A DNA stretch of 64,000 nucleotides from Paraburkholderia sp. BL25I1N1 (GCF_003002025.1 NZ_PVZB01000028.1:59360-123359); one strand, 5' to 3'; shown: positions 9,173-18,002, numbered from the stretch's first letter. Notes: generated by a model from the sequence alone, not told the origin. Numbers and translations are program-made.

Positions 9173-9826
9173 CTAGTTGGTTGAAGGAGCGACGTCGCTG
9201 CCGTCGAGCAGCGTCTGCACGGCCTGCAGGTTCGCGCGCGCCGTGCGGCCGCGCGCGTCGGCACGCACCGCGCCGCGCAGGTCGTCCGTTTCGTAGAGCG
9301 CCACGTGCACGCCGACCGGCTCCGCGTCGCGGCCTTCATTCGTGGGGCGCCACAGGAAGCTAAGCGTCTCGACATAGCCGCGGCCGGCGAAATGCCGCGT
9401 TTCCGAGACGTCGTACTGAATGTCGGCGTTAAGAAAATAGATCGCGACTTCTTTGGGGTTGTCGCAGAACACCTGAAGGTGGATATCCGAGTGCTCGCCG
9501 GCGGTGCCGCCTAGCACCGCGCCGGTCAAATAAGGATTGAACGGCGCGAGCCGTTCCATCCAGTCGACTGCGATATGGCGCAGCCGCCGCAGCAGCGCGG
9601 GCTGGCTGTCGCCCTGGAATAGCGACTGATACTCGCGGATTTCTTCTTCAATCTGGTCGTTATCCGGCAGCCATTCGCCGGCAACACGGCTCTCGCCGAT
9701 CACCTGGCGGGCGGCTTTGCGCTTCGCCGTGGCGTAGTCCAGACCGTCTTCGGCGATCAGGCGGGCAGCCGCGATGGCGATTTCCTCGCGCACGCGCTGC
9801 GGATCGAAGTGTGATTTGCGAACCAT
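9173..9826 (-). CDS. Uncharacterised protein conserved in beta-proteobacteria
   Basis: A 217-residue cytoplasmic protein without signal peptide or membrane segment. The first 40 residues (REEIAIAAARLIAEDGLDYATAKRKAARQ, quoted in part) resemble the first helices of a TetR-type DNA-binding domain. The middle part, LTGAVLGGTAGEHSDIHLQVF, recalls the strand and Gly-Ser segment of nucleotidyltransferase-fold proteins. I do not recognise a family of known function. The gene lies head to head with mpl across a 278-bp gap. Some databases label homologues as a Mur ligase; nothing in the sequence supports that. Confidence 0.7.
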   Translation of the reverse strand: MVRKSHFDPQRVREEIAIAAARLIAEDGLDYATAKRKAARQVIGESRVAGEWLPDNDQIEEEIREYQSLFQGDSQPALLRRLRHIAVDWMERLAPFNPYLTGAVLGGTAGEHSDIHLQVFCDNPKEVAIYFLNADIQYDVSETRHFAGRGYVETLSFLWRPTNEGRDAEPVGVHVALYETDDLRGAVRADARGRTARANLQAVQTLLDGSDVAPSTN

Positions 9827-9933
9827 CCCTCGATCATACTAGAGATTGGCGACGGCCTTTCCTGGCGGGTCGCACAGCGCGCGGGGCGCGGCGGGGCGGG
9901 CGCGCGCGCATAGGGTGATCGAAAGGCGTCGGT

Positions 9934-9939
9934 TACAAT
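9934..9939 (+). promoter_or_regulatory. Candidate -10 element for mpl
   Basis: TACAAT in the 278-bp gap between the divergent genes, about 165 bp before the mpl ATG. I cannot see a convincing -35 box, so only the -10 is suggested. Confidence 0.3.
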
Positions 9940-10028
9940 AGCGTCCTTTGCAGACGGTCGTTTCGGCCGCTCTTCTGCGCTCCCATCCCTCTCAGGAAAA
10001 CCCCGGGCCGCGCCCGCTTTTCTTGCCC

Positions 10029-10056
10029 CCTCGGGGGAACGGCGCGAAGCGCCGGA
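10029..10056. repeat. Double-hairpin REP-like motif upstream of mpl
   Basis: Two short hairpins follow each other: CCCCCTCGGGGG, then CGGCGCGAAGCGCCG with a short loop. They sit in the mpl leader. The pattern resembles REP-type intergenic motifs; whether it is repeated elsewhere in the genome cannot be judged here. Confidence 0.35.
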
Positions 10057-10104
10057 TTAGTAGGGGCTTTTCCAGGAAAAACGCCCGCGCGGCACGACAG
10101 GCTT

Positions 10105-11499
10105 ATGCACATCCACATCCTCGGTATCTGCGGCACGTTCATGGGCGGTCTCGCGGTCCTCGCGCGCGGCGCGGGCCACACCGTGACGGGTTGCGACGCC
10201 GGCGTCTATCCGCCCATGAGCACCCAGCTCGAGGCGCAAGGCATTGGCCTGATTGAAGGCTACGACGCGGACCAGTTGAACGGCCTGAACGCGGACCTGT
10301 TCGTGATCGGCAATGTGGTCTCGCGCGGCAACCCGCTGATGGAAGCCATTCTCGACCGCGGCTTGCCGTACACCTCCGGCCCGCAATGGCTCGGCGAGCA
10401 TGTGCTGAACGGCAAATGGGTGCTGGCGGTGGCCGGCACGCACGGCAAGACCACCACCAGCTCGATGCTGACCTGGCTGCTCGAAGACGCCGGCCTCAAC
10501 CCGGGCTTTCTGATCGGCGGCGTGCCGCTGAATTTCGGCGTGTCGGCACGGCTGACCGACTCCAGCTTCTTTGTGATCGAAGCCGACGAGTACGACACGG
10601 CCTTCTTCGACAAACGCTCCAAGTTCGTCCACTACCGGCCCAAGACCGCGGTGCTGAACAACCTCGAATTCGATCACGCCGACATCTTTCCGGATCTGGG
10701 CGCGATCGAAACGCAGTTCCATCATCTGATCCGCACCGTGCCGGGCATCGGCCGCGTGGTCACGAATGGCCGTGAAGACGCGCTCGAGCGCGTGCTGACA
10801 CGCGGCTGCTGGAGCGAAGTGGAGCGCTTCGGCGTGCAGGGCGGCTGGCAAACCTTGCCGGCGGAAGACGGCGTGCCGGTCGACGAGCGCTTCGCCGTGT
10901 ATCACAACAGCAAGCGCGTCGGCGTGGTCGAGTGGGAGGTGCAAGGCGAGCACAACCGCATGAACGCGCTGGCCGCGATTGCCGCCGCACGCCATGTCGG
11001 CGTGCCGCCGGCGCAGGCGGCCCGGTCGCTGGCGAGCTTTCGCAACGTCAAGCGGCGCATGGAAGTGCGCGGCAGCGTCGACGGCGTGACCGTGTACGAC
11101 GACTTCGCGCATCACCCGACCGCGATCGATACGACCGTGGCCGGCTTGCGCGCCCGCGTCGGCCGCGACAACACGCGGATTCTCGCCGTGCTGGAACCGC
11201 GTTCGAACACCATGAAGCTCGGCGTGATGAAGGCGCAATTGCCGGCCAGTCTCGCCGACGCCGACCTCGTGTTCGGCTACGGCGCGCCGACCGGCCGCGA
11301 CGCGCTCGGCTGGAATCTCGGCGAGGCGCTCGCGCCGCTCGGCGGCAAGGCGCAGGCTTTCGACAATCTCGACGCGCTGGTCAAGGCGGTAGTCCACGCA
11401 GCGCGCCCGGGCGACCAGATTCTGGTGATGAGCAACGGCGGCTTCGGCGGCGTGCATCAGAAACTGCTCGACGCCCTTTCCGCGCGAGGCGCTTCGTGA
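10105..11499 (+). CDS. mpl: UDP-N-acetylmuramate:L-alanyl-gamma-D-glutamyl-meso-diaminopimelate ligase
   Basis: A 464-residue Mur-ligase family enzyme of peptidoglycan recycling that attaches recovered tripeptide to UDP-MurNAc. The N-terminus MHIHILGICGTFMGGLA is typical of Mpl and differs from MurC. The ATP P-loop GTHGKTTTS is at residues 111-119, EADEYDTAFFDKRSKFVHY follows, and the C-terminal domain has VYDDFAHHPTAI, a Mur signature. The stop codon overlaps the GTG start of the next gene (GTGA), so translation is probably coupled. Confidence 0.96.
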   Translation: MHIHILGICGTFMGGLAVLARGAGHTVTGCDAGVYPPMSTQLEAQGIGLIEGYDADQLNGLNADLFVIGNVVSRGNPLMEAILDRGLPYTSGPQWLGEHVLNGKWVLAVAGTHGKTTTSSMLTWLLEDAGLNPGFLIGGVPLNFGVSARLTDSSFFVIEADEYDTAFFDKRSKFVHYRPKTAVLNNLEFDHADIFPDLGAIETQFHHLIRTVPGIGRVVTNGREDALERVLTRGCWSEVERFGVQGGWQTLPAEDGVPVDERFAVYHNSKRVGVVEWEVQGEHNRMNALAAIAAARHVGVPPAQAARSLASFRNVKRRMEVRGSVDGVTVYDDFAHHPTAIDTTVAGLRARVGRDNTRILAVLEPRSNTMKLGVMKAQLPASLADADLVFGYGAPTGRDALGWNLGEALAPLGGKAQAFDNLDALVKAVVHAARPGDQILVMSNGGFGGVHQKLLDALSARGAS

Positions 11500-12098
11500 T
11501 CCTTTATCTACACGGTTTCCGCTCGTCACCCAATTCGTTCAAGGCGCGCGTGCTGGCGGCGCGGCTCGTCGAGCTCGGCCGCAGCGACGAATGGTGTTGT
11601 CCGATGTTGCCGGTTTCGCCGTTCGAGACCGTGGCGCTCGCCGAATCGCTGGTGGCCGCGGCGCAGCCGAAAGTCGTCACGCTGATCGGCAGTTCGCTCG
11701 GCGGCTATTTCGCCACGCATCTGGCTGAAAAGCACGGTTGGCCGGCGGTGCTGCTGAACCCGGCGGTCGTGCCGCAGCGCGATCTGAGCGCCTATCTCGG
11801 CGAGCAGCCGTTGTGGCACGGCGGCGGCAGCATCGTCGTCGAGCCGCATCACCTGGATGAGTTGCGCGCGCTCGGCGTCGCCTCGATCACGCGGCCTGAA
11901 CGCTATTATTTGATGGCCGCCACCGGCGACGAAGTGCTCGACTACCGCGAAATGCTCGCGCACTATCCCGGCGCACGGACTACGCTGATCGAAGGGAGCG
12001 ACCATGCGATCAGCGAGTTCGCGCAATACGTCGACGACGTGCTGGCCTTTTGCGACGCCGAAGACGTCGAGCCGCCGGCGCCGCGCGAAGCCGCTTGA
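11496..12098 (+). CDS. YqiA-like alpha/beta-hydrolase esterase
   Basis: A 200-residue hydrolase. The N-terminus VILYLHGFRSSPNSFKA has the oxyanion-loop HG motif of the YqiA/UPF0227 esterase family. The nucleophile elbow GSSLGGY has Ser67; the likely acid is in GDEVLDY and the catalytic His in EGSDHAISEF. Homologues hydrolyse small acyl-CoA or ester substrates; the natural substrate is unknown. The GTG start overlaps the mpl stop codon by 4 bases, which fixes the start and suggests co-expression with mpl. Confidence 0.85.
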   Translation: MILYLHGFRSSPNSFKARVLAARLVELGRSDEWCCPMLPVSPFETVALAESLVAAAQPKVVTLIGSSLGGYFATHLAEKHGWPAVLLNPAVVPQRDLSAYLGEQPLWHGGGSIVVEPHHLDELRALGVASITRPERYYLMAATGDEVLDYREMLAHYPGARTTLIEGSDHAISEFAQYVDDVLAFCDAEDVEPPAPREAA

Positions 12099-12291
12099 TG
12101 TTGCATTAAGTCACGTCATGCCGGGTGTTCCGGCAGCGCGGCAGTTGCCGCGCATCATGATTCATGCCGCAGGCGCGCGTACCGCGCCGCGGATCCACTA
12201 CCACGACACGTTGCCGTGCCGCGCGCGCAATGACCGATCGCTGAACCAGATCGGGCGCGCCGGCGGATGCAAGTCAGAACGAGAGTATTGA

Positions 12292-14409
12292 GTGAACGTT
12301 TTCTTCGAGGAATCGGGCAGTTTCAAGGCCGGCAGCGTGCTGTCGCGCCAGGGCGATGCTTTTCAGGTCGAGCTGCCGGGCGGCCGGCGCACCAAGGTGC
12401 GCGCGAAAGACGTGCTGATCGAATTCGACAAGCCGAGCGCGGCCGAGCTGATGCAACAGGCCGACGCCGCCGCGCAGGAGATCGATCTGGATTTTCTGTG
12501 GGAATGCGCGCCTGACGACGAGTTTCCGTTCGCGACCCTTGGCGCCGAGTATTTCGGCGAGCGTTTCGGCTCGATAGAGCGCGCCGCGCTGGTGTTGCGC
12601 ATGCACGGCTCGCCGGTGTACTTCCGCCGCAAGGGCCGTGGCATGTATCAGCGCGCGCCACAGGAACAACTGAAGATGGCGCTCGCCGGCCTCGAGCGCA
12701 AGCGCCAGCAGGCGCTGGTGCAGGCCGGCTACGAAGACGAGCTGAAAGCCGGCCGTCTGCCGGAAGCCTTCACCGGCAGCAAGGCGCTGGCTCTGTTGAC
12801 CAGGCCGGACAAGAACACGATCGAGTACAAGGCGCTCGAAGGCGCGGCGGCAGCGCGCGGCATCTCGCAAGCGCGTCTGATGCTGGAAAACGGCGCCATT
12901 CCGTCGGCGCGCGCGCTGCACGAAGCGAAATTCCTCTCCGAGTTTTTCCCGCACGGCACGGCCTTTCCGCCCGTTACGGTCGGCAGCTTGCCGGAGGATC
13001 TGCCCGAAGCAAACCTGCAGGCATTTTCGATCGACGACATCACCACGACTGAAATCGACGACGCTTTCTCCGTCGAGCATCTGGCCGATGGCCGCGTGCG
13101 GATCGGCGTGCACATCGCCGCACCGGCGCTCGGCATTCAGCGTGGCGACGAGGTCGATGCGATCGCTCGCACGCGTCTGTCGACGGTGTATATGCCTGGC
13201 GACAAGATCACCATGCTGCCCGACAGCGTCGTCGAAGCGTTCACGCTGGCCGAAGGCGGCTTGCGTCCGGCGCTCTCGCTGTATGTGATCGTCAATCGCG
13301 AGACGCAGGAAATCGTCGCGAGCGAAACGCGCGCCGAGCGCGTGTTCGTCAAGAACAACCTGCGCCACAACACGCTCGACGAGTTGGTCACCGAAGAGGC
13401 GCTCGCCGCCGGCACCGGCGACTATCCGCACAAGGACGACATCGCCGTGCTGTGGCCGTTCGCGCAGGCGCTGTTCGAAAAGCGTCAGGCCGCGCGCGCC
13501 GGTTACGGTTTGCGTCGCGAAGTGCAGCGCAACACCGACTTCAACTTCTACGTGGAAGGCGAGCACATCACGATCACACCGCGCCGGCGTGGGTCGCCGC
13601 TCGATACGATCGTCGCCGAGTTGGCGATTCTCGCGAACTCGTCGTGGGGCGCGTTCCTGCATGACCACGGCGTGCCGGGCATTTATCGCACGCAACGCGC
13701 ATTCGGTGCGCCGACCGGTCCGAAGCGCACGCGTATGCAGACTAACGCCGCACCGCACGAAGGACTCGGCGTCACGCAGTACGCCTGGAGCACGTCGCCG
13801 CTGCGTCGTTATGTCGACCTGGTTAATCAGTGGCAGCTGATTGCCTGCGTGCAGCACGGCGTGACCGCGAAACTGGCCGCTCCGTTCAAGCCCAAAGACG
13901 CCGATCTGTTCGCTGTCGTGCAAGGTTTCGACGATACGTATACCGCGTACGCCGATCACCAGCGTCGCATGGAATATTTCTGGTGTCTGCGCTGGCTGAA
14001 GCAGGAGAACAGGAAGCAGGTGGTGGCGTCGGTCGTGAAGGGCGATCTGGTGCGCCTTGAAGAGATTCCGCTGCTGCTGCATGTGCCTGGCCTCGGCGTG
14101 CACGCGCGCGGCACGCGTTTGCAGATGGAAGTGATGTCGATCGATGAGTTGACAGTCGAAGCGTCCGTGCGTCTGCTACACGTGCTCGACGCGCCGACCG
14201 TGACGAGCGGCAGCGAGGCTGAGGAAGCGGACGAGGGCGAAGAGGAGATCATCGACGCCCCGAACGAGAGCGCCGAAGGCGAAGCCGAGGCGCAGGCGGA
14301 AGCCGAATTCGACGGCAACGACGCGGCTGCTGTGAAGAACGATGCCGAAAGCAGCGATGGCGCGGACGGTGCCGTTACCCATCAGCACATTGCGGAGCCG
14401 GGGCGATGA
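12292..14409 (+). CDS. RNase II/RNB-domain exoribonuclease
   Basis: A 705-residue protein with a GTG start. The central RNB catalytic domain (about residues 235-570) includes DDITTTEIDDAFSVEHL, with the acidic residues that bind catalytic magnesium, then VHIAAPAL and YMPGDKITMLPD. These are hallmarks of the RNase II/RNase R family that degrades RNA 3' to 5'. The N-terminal region differs from E. coli Rnb and lacks a clear cold-shock pair. The C-terminus (after about residue 640) is a very acidic Glu/Ala tail instead of the basic tail of RNase R. It overlaps aroE by 4 bases (ATGA). Confidence 0.9.
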   Translation: MNVFFEESGSFKAGSVLSRQGDAFQVELPGGRRTKVRAKDVLIEFDKPSAAELMQQADAAAQEIDLDFLWECAPDDEFPFATLGAEYFGERFGSIERAALVLRMHGSPVYFRRKGRGMYQRAPQEQLKMALAGLERKRQQALVQAGYEDELKAGRLPEAFTGSKALALLTRPDKNTIEYKALEGAAAARGISQARLMLENGAIPSARALHEAKFLSEFFPHGTAFPPVTVGSLPEDLPEANLQAFSIDDITTTEIDDAFSVEHLADGRVRIGVHIAAPALGIQRGDEVDAIARTRLSTVYMPGDKITMLPDSVVEAFTLAEGGLRPALSLYVIVNRETQEIVASETRAERVFVKNNLRHNTLDELVTEEALAAGTGDYPHKDDIAVLWPFAQALFEKRQAARAGYGLRREVQRNTDFNFYVEGEHITITPRRRGSPLDTIVAELAILANSSWGAFLHDHGVPGIYRTQRAFGAPTGPKRTRMQTNAAPHEGLGVTQYAWSTSPLRRYVDLVNQWQLIACVQHGVTAKLAAPFKPKDADLFAVVQGFDDTYTAYADHQRRMEYFWCLRWLKQENRKQVVASVVKGDLVRLEEIPLLLHVPGLGVHARGTRLQMEVMSIDELTVEASVRLLHVLDAPTVTSGSEAEEADEGEEEIIDAPNESAEGEAEAQAEAEFDGNDAAAVKNDAESSDGADGAVTHQHIAEPGR

Positions 14410-15269
14410 GCACCCAGGATTCACGCGACCGCTATGCGGTCATCGGCAACCCGGTCGGCCACAGCAAGTCGCCGTTCATTCATGGGCGCTTTGCCGCGCA
14501 GACCGGCGAGCCCGTCGAGTATGGCCACCTGCTCGCGCCGGTGGATGCGTTCGTGCCGCACGTGCGGGCTTTCATCGATGCGGGCGGGCGTGGGCTGAAC
14601 GTGACCGTGCCGTTCAAGCTCGACGCGCATGCCTTTGCGGACACGTTGTCGCCGCGCGCGGCGGCGGCGGGCGCGGTGAATACGTTGCGCATCGACGCGA
14701 ATGGTATTTACGGCGACAACACGGACGGCTTCGGCCTCGTGCGCGACATCGAGGTGAATCTCGGCGTGTCCTTGAGGGGCGCGCGCATTCTATTGCTCGG
14801 CGCGGGCGGCGCCGCGCGCGGCGTGGTGCTGCCGATGCTGGACCGCGCGCCGCATACGTTGACCATCGTCAATCGCACGGCGGAAAAGGCCGAGGCGCTG
14901 GTGGATCAATTCGCGCAAGCCGCGCGTGATGCCGCGTGCCGATTGAGCGGCGGCAGCGCGCGGGCGATCGAGGCGGGCACCTATGACGTGATCGTCAACG
15001 CGACGGCGGGCAGTCTGGACGCGTCGCTGCCGGAGTGCGACGACCGCGCGTTCGGCAACGGGACGCTTGCCTACGACATGATGTACGGCGCGCATCCGAC
15101 GGTCTTCATGGAGCACGCGCGGAAGCTGGGCGCGCGCGGTGCGGACGGGCTCGGCATGCTGGTCGAACAGGCGGCTGAATCGTTTTACGTGTGGCGTGGC
15201 GTGCGGCCCGATGGCGCGCCGGTGCTGGCCGAATTGCGCGCGCTGTTGACGGCGCCGTCGCACACCTAA
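14406..15269 (+). CDS. aroE: Shikimate dehydrogenase (NADP+)
   Basis: A 287-residue enzyme that reduces 3-dehydroshikimate to shikimate. The N-terminal substrate domain has VIGNPVGHSKSPFIHGRFA and LNVTVPFKLDA with the catalytic Lys; NTDGFGLVRDIE follows. The NADP domain has LLGAGGAARGVVLP and the cofactor-specificity stretch VNRTAEKAEAL. Its ATG overlaps the stop codon of the exoribonuclease gene, and mtgA follows 48 bp later, so the three genes may be one operon. Confidence 0.97.
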   Translation: MSTQDSRDRYAVIGNPVGHSKSPFIHGRFAAQTGEPVEYGHLLAPVDAFVPHVRAFIDAGGRGLNVTVPFKLDAHAFADTLSPRAAAAGAVNTLRIDANGIYGDNTDGFGLVRDIEVNLGVSLRGARILLLGAGGAARGVVLPMLDRAPHTLTIVNRTAEKAEALVDQFAQAARDAACRLSGGSARAIEAGTYDVIVNATAGSLDASLPECDDRAFGNGTLAYDMMYGAHPTVFMEHARKLGARGADGLGMLVEQAAESFYVWRGVRPDGAPVLAELRALLTAPSHT

Positions 15270-15317
15270 GGCGGCGATTACTTTGCAGCGGCCATTGACA
15301 CGAGGACTCGACGCACG

Positions 15318-16040
15318 ATGACAGCAACGCGGCGCGTGAGCCGGCCAGGTCCGGTGCGATGGATCGTCTATCTGGGCGCCGTGGTGGCGATTGCGTGGCT
15401 GGCGACGCAGGCGTTTTACTTCGGGCAGATCGCGGTTTGGAACTACGTCAATCCGCGGAGTACGTCGTTTATGCGGTCGGACGCGTGGCGGTTGTCGCAG
15501 GATCGGCCGGATCTTTCAGTGCAGCATACGTGGGTGTCGTATGACCAGATTTCGCGGAATCTGAAGCGCGCGATTATTGCTTCTGAGGATGCGAATTTTG
15601 TTAATAACAACGGCTATGAGACCGACGCTATTTTGCAGGCTTGGGAGCGGAATAAGGCTAAGGGCAAGATTGTGCGCGGTGGGTCGACTATCACTCAGCA
15701 GCTGGCGCGGAATCTGTTCTTGTCGCGGGAGAAGAGTTATATCCGGAAGGGGCAGGAACTCATCATTACCTGGATGCTTGAGACCTTGATGGATAAGGAA
15801 CGGATCTTTGAGATTTATCTCAACTCCGTTGAGTGGGGGAATGGGGTTTATGGGGCTGAGGCGGCGGCTCGTTATTATTACAAGACGTCGGCGAGTAAGT
15901 TGACTGCTGCGCAGTCGGCGCGATTGGCTGTCATGCTGCCGCAGCCTAAGTATTTTGATGAGCATCGGGGGTCGCAGTATTTGGCGCAGCGGGCGCGGGT
16001 TATTGCGAGGCGGATGGGGGCGGCGGAGTTGCCCGATTGA
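15318..16040 (+). CDS. mtgA: Monofunctional biosynthetic peptidoglycan transglycosylase
   Basis: A 240-residue inner-membrane protein. One N-terminal transmembrane helix (WIVYLGAVVAIAWLATQAFYF, quoted in part) is followed by a GT51 glycosyltransferase domain. Motifs are AIIASEDANFVNNNGY with the catalytic Glu, GGSTITQQLARNLFLS, RKGQELIITWMLE and IYLNSVEWGNGVYGAEAA. It polymerises lipid II into glycan strands. From about 15540 the codons shift to T- and G-ending forms rare in its neighbours, although the protein is well conserved; the shift continues up to the inverted-repeat element at 16081. Confidence 0.95.
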   Translation: MTATRRVSRPGPVRWIVYLGAVVAIAWLATQAFYFGQIAVWNYVNPRSTSFMRSDAWRLSQDRPDLSVQHTWVSYDQISRNLKRAIIASEDANFVNNNGYETDAILQAWERNKAKGKIVRGGSTITQQLARNLFLSREKSYIRKGQELIITWMLETLMDKERIFEIYLNSVEWGNGVYGAEAAARYYYKTSASKLTAAQSARLAVMLPQPKYFDEHRGSQYLAQRARVIARRMGAAELPD

Positions 16041-16080
16041 TGAGGTTTTTGCCCTTGCGCGGTGCTTTGGGTGGGGTTTT

Positions 16081-16377
16081 TGTGGTGTTGGCCTTTCCTT
16101 GTATTCTCAGTGGTCTATTAGCGTCGCCCCTGTGCGGGGCAGGCACCTACTTTCTTTGCCGCGGCAAAGAAAGTAGGCAAAGAAAGCCGCTTTACACCGC
16201 TAACCCTTAAGCGGAGCCCTCGCGCAGCTGCGGTAGTGGTGCATCTGGAATCTGTGTTCTCGCACATTCGGCGCTAGTGACAAGGCCGTCATACTTCCCG
16301 CCTCGCGCTACGCGCTCGCCGGAAGGGTCTGCTTCTAACCAGTGGGTTTCTCTGTGCGCTGTGGGGCCGTCGGCTTT
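16081..16377 (+). repeat. Left inverted-repeat arm
   Basis: Matches 17397-17700 in inverted orientation. It contains the 32-bp palindrome and a short block repeated within the arm (GGCAAAGAAAG occurs inside and just after the palindrome). The arms carry an incidental open frame whose translation is conserved between copies (for example ARGGKYDG); this could be spurious and I do not call it a gene. Confidence 0.85.
16146..16177. repeat. 32-bp perfect palindrome (left arm)
   Basis: CCTACTTTCTTTGCCG followed directly by its exact reverse complement, with no loop bases. An identical palindrome is at 17596-17627. In RNA it would form a long hairpin and could stop transcription poorly, since there is no T-run. 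Confidence 0.9.
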
Positions 16378-16456
16378 GGGCCCTAACGACTTTCGGTATT
16401 TGGTGCGCTTCAGTTCGGGGCTTCTTCGAAGCGACGTATATCGACGCAGAGCTTTG

Positions 16457-16909
16457 TCAATGCGCTGCTGTCGTTGCTCGCGTGATGCTTCTAAAGCGAG
16501 GTTGCCTGTTCTGCATCGTTCTTTTTGCGCCGATGCACTCGCGGTCTTCTGACGCTGTCTTCGTGGCCTTTGCAAGAAGGTCCGCTGCGCGGCGCGCTGT
16601 GATGCGGCTCTGCGGAATTCCCTTGGCATCAAGCGCGATCACCTGGTACAACTCGCGGTCGATCTCGACTTCGCGTTGGTAATCCTCGCCCGTGTCGAGC
16701 AGCAGTTCCAGTAATTTCCGTTGGCGATGTCTCTCCTCTCGCGTCACCGCCGGACTGCTGACTATCGAGGCCGCAAGTGTCACCAGCTTGTCCAGTTGAC
16801 TTAGCTGCCGCTCAAGCAGCCCAAAGGCAGACAAGGCGAGCTTTTCGTATTGAAGTGCATCAACGGGTGGGCGCGACGTGGTTCGAGAATTCTTGACGGA
16901 TTTACTCAT
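16457..16909 (-). CDS. Small protein of unknown function, paralogue of the gene at 57019
   Basis: A 150-residue, probably helical cytoplasmic protein. Residues about 14-35 (RPPVDALQYEKLALSAFG) and 85-115 (ELYQVIALDAKGI, then RITARRAADLLAKAT) match the gene at 57019-57468 closely; the last 35 residues differ. I recognise no known domain. An in-frame ATG 13 codons upstream exists, but the ATG at 16909 has GGGAG 7 nt before it and aligns with the paralogue. It sits inside the inverted-repeat element, with a conserved leader upstream on the minus strand. Confidence 0.75.
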   Translation of the reverse strand: MSKSVKNSRTTSRPPVDALQYEKLALSAFGLLERQLSQLDKLVTLAASIVSSPAVTREERHRQRKLLELLLDTGEDYQREVEIDRELYQVIALDAKGIPQSRITARRAADLLAKATKTASEDRECIGAKRTMQNRQPRFRSITRATTAAH

Positions 16910-17110
16910 GGCGCGATCTCCCTGAAACTTACCTGGATCGCCCGACACGCGCTTGCAAGGTGGTGAGCGGGCACAGTGACGGGGTTAACAGACCGGAGCG
17001 CAGTACCAAAAACCGGCGAGCCGTGAGGCTCCCCCGCCAAGGCCCGCCCGTTGAGAACAGACGCGCAAAGGCAGCCGCACAGTTGCGTGAGCAATCGTAC
17101 GGGGTACTAC
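16910..17110 (-). promoter_or_regulatory. Conserved structured leader of the 16457-16909 gene
   Basis: About 200 nt upstream of the start match the leader of the paralogue at 57019. Shared parts are GGGCGGGCC, a GAGCC/GGCTC hairpin (17027-17031 and 17018-17022), the CGCCGG that follows, GCCCGCTCACC, CTTGCAAG, GTGTCGGGCGATCCAG and GGGAGATCGC before the ATG. The hairpin loop is TCAC here and GCAA in the other copy while the stem is unchanged, which suggests RNA structure. This could be a cis-regulatory RNA or a conserved mobile-cassette sequence. Confidence 0.45.
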
Positions 17111-17396
17111 GCTAGTAGGCTGTTAAACCTGTATGTCGCGGAATACACGACAAAAGAATTCTAAAACGTGTCTTCCAGCAAGCGAACACCTGCGCAGGCT
17201 AAAAGGTGCGTGCGGCAATCAATTCCGAAATTTCTCAAGCCCTAGTTCGTGTTCTCAACGGCTGTGCCGAGAAGAGGGGGCGGGCAATGCGGAAGGGGGG
17301 GCTACTCGCACCGTTGCAAGACCTCGCGAAACCGTTGGCGATTCCATCCCCGGCGTCGCTCTTCACACACCGGCACTTCAGCGCCACGCCGAGGCG
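17111..17396. other. Interior of the inverted-repeat element, nothing recognised
   Basis: Between the leader of the small gene and the right arm I see no gene with a ribosome binding site and no known motif. Short plus-strand frames at 17133-17573 and 17206-17484 run into the repeat arm and look incidental. Confidence 0.4.
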
Positions 17397-17700
17397 AAGC
17401 CGACGGCCCCACAGCGCACAGAGAAACCTACGGGTCAGAAGCGGACCCTTCCGGGGAGCGCGCAGCGCGAGGCGGGAAGTATGACGGCTTTGTCACCGTG
17501 GCCGAATGTGCGAGAGCACAGATTCCAGATGCACCACTACCGCGGCTGCGCGAGGGCCCCGCTTAGGGGTTAGCGGTGTGAAGCGGCTTTCTTTGCCTAC
17601 TTTCTTTGCCGCGGCAAAGAAAGTAGGTGCCTGCCCCGCACAGGGGCGACGCTAATAGACCACTAACGCGTCAAGGAAAGGCCAGCACCCGCACACCACA
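17397..17700 (-). repeat. Right inverted-repeat arm
   Basis: Inverted copy of 16081-16377; see the element entry. Differences are scattered single bases and short indels, mostly near the outer end. Confidence 0.85.
17596..17627. repeat. 32-bp perfect palindrome (right arm)
   Basis: Identical to the palindrome at 16146-16177. Confidence 0.9.
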
Positions 17701-18002
17701 CCCCAACACCCTCACCCCACAGCAAAAAAATCCCATTATCTGAATCCAACACTCACATATTGGAGCTTTCTCAAAAACCGCCCTACAATCCAACCCAACA
17801 AGCAGAAAGCGCCGCACGGCATGGAGAAACTCCCGCCGCCAGGCGCCGAAAAAGCGACAGCAAGAAGAAACCGGAGACAAAGCCCAAACCATGCCTAAAG
17901 CCCAAAGGCATCACCGCCGCGCCAGCCATACCGCGAGCAATCAAGGCCCCCTCTCCGGCCCCGCGCTGTAAGCGCAAAAAAACCACCGAAAAGCGAATCG
18001 CC

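Larger units (their letters stand above)
16081..17700. mobile_element. Putative element bounded by ~300-bp inverted repeats
   Basis: The arms 16081-16377 (left) and 17397-17700 (right, inverted) align over about 300 bp with roughly 90% or higher identity by eye and end at matching sequences (TGTGGTGT outside, GTCGGCTT inside). Each arm has a 32-bp perfect palindrome (16146-16177 and 17596-17627). The ~1.0 kb between the arms holds a small gene of unknown function and its leader. No transposase, integrase or target-site duplication is visible. It may be a non-autonomous (MITE-like) element or two insertions of a dispersed repeat in opposite orientation. Confidence 0.6.

Noticed and set aside
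10057..11529. 490-codon frame opposite mpl
   Set aside because: High-GC antisense shadow of a well-conserved gene; His/Arg/Ala-rich composition and no recognisable domain.
16207..16632. Minus-strand frame in the left repeat arm, with a similar plus-strand frame at 17249-17566
   Set aside because: Similarity follows from the inverted repeat at DNA level; no start signals. It could be revisited if dispersed copies keep the frame open.
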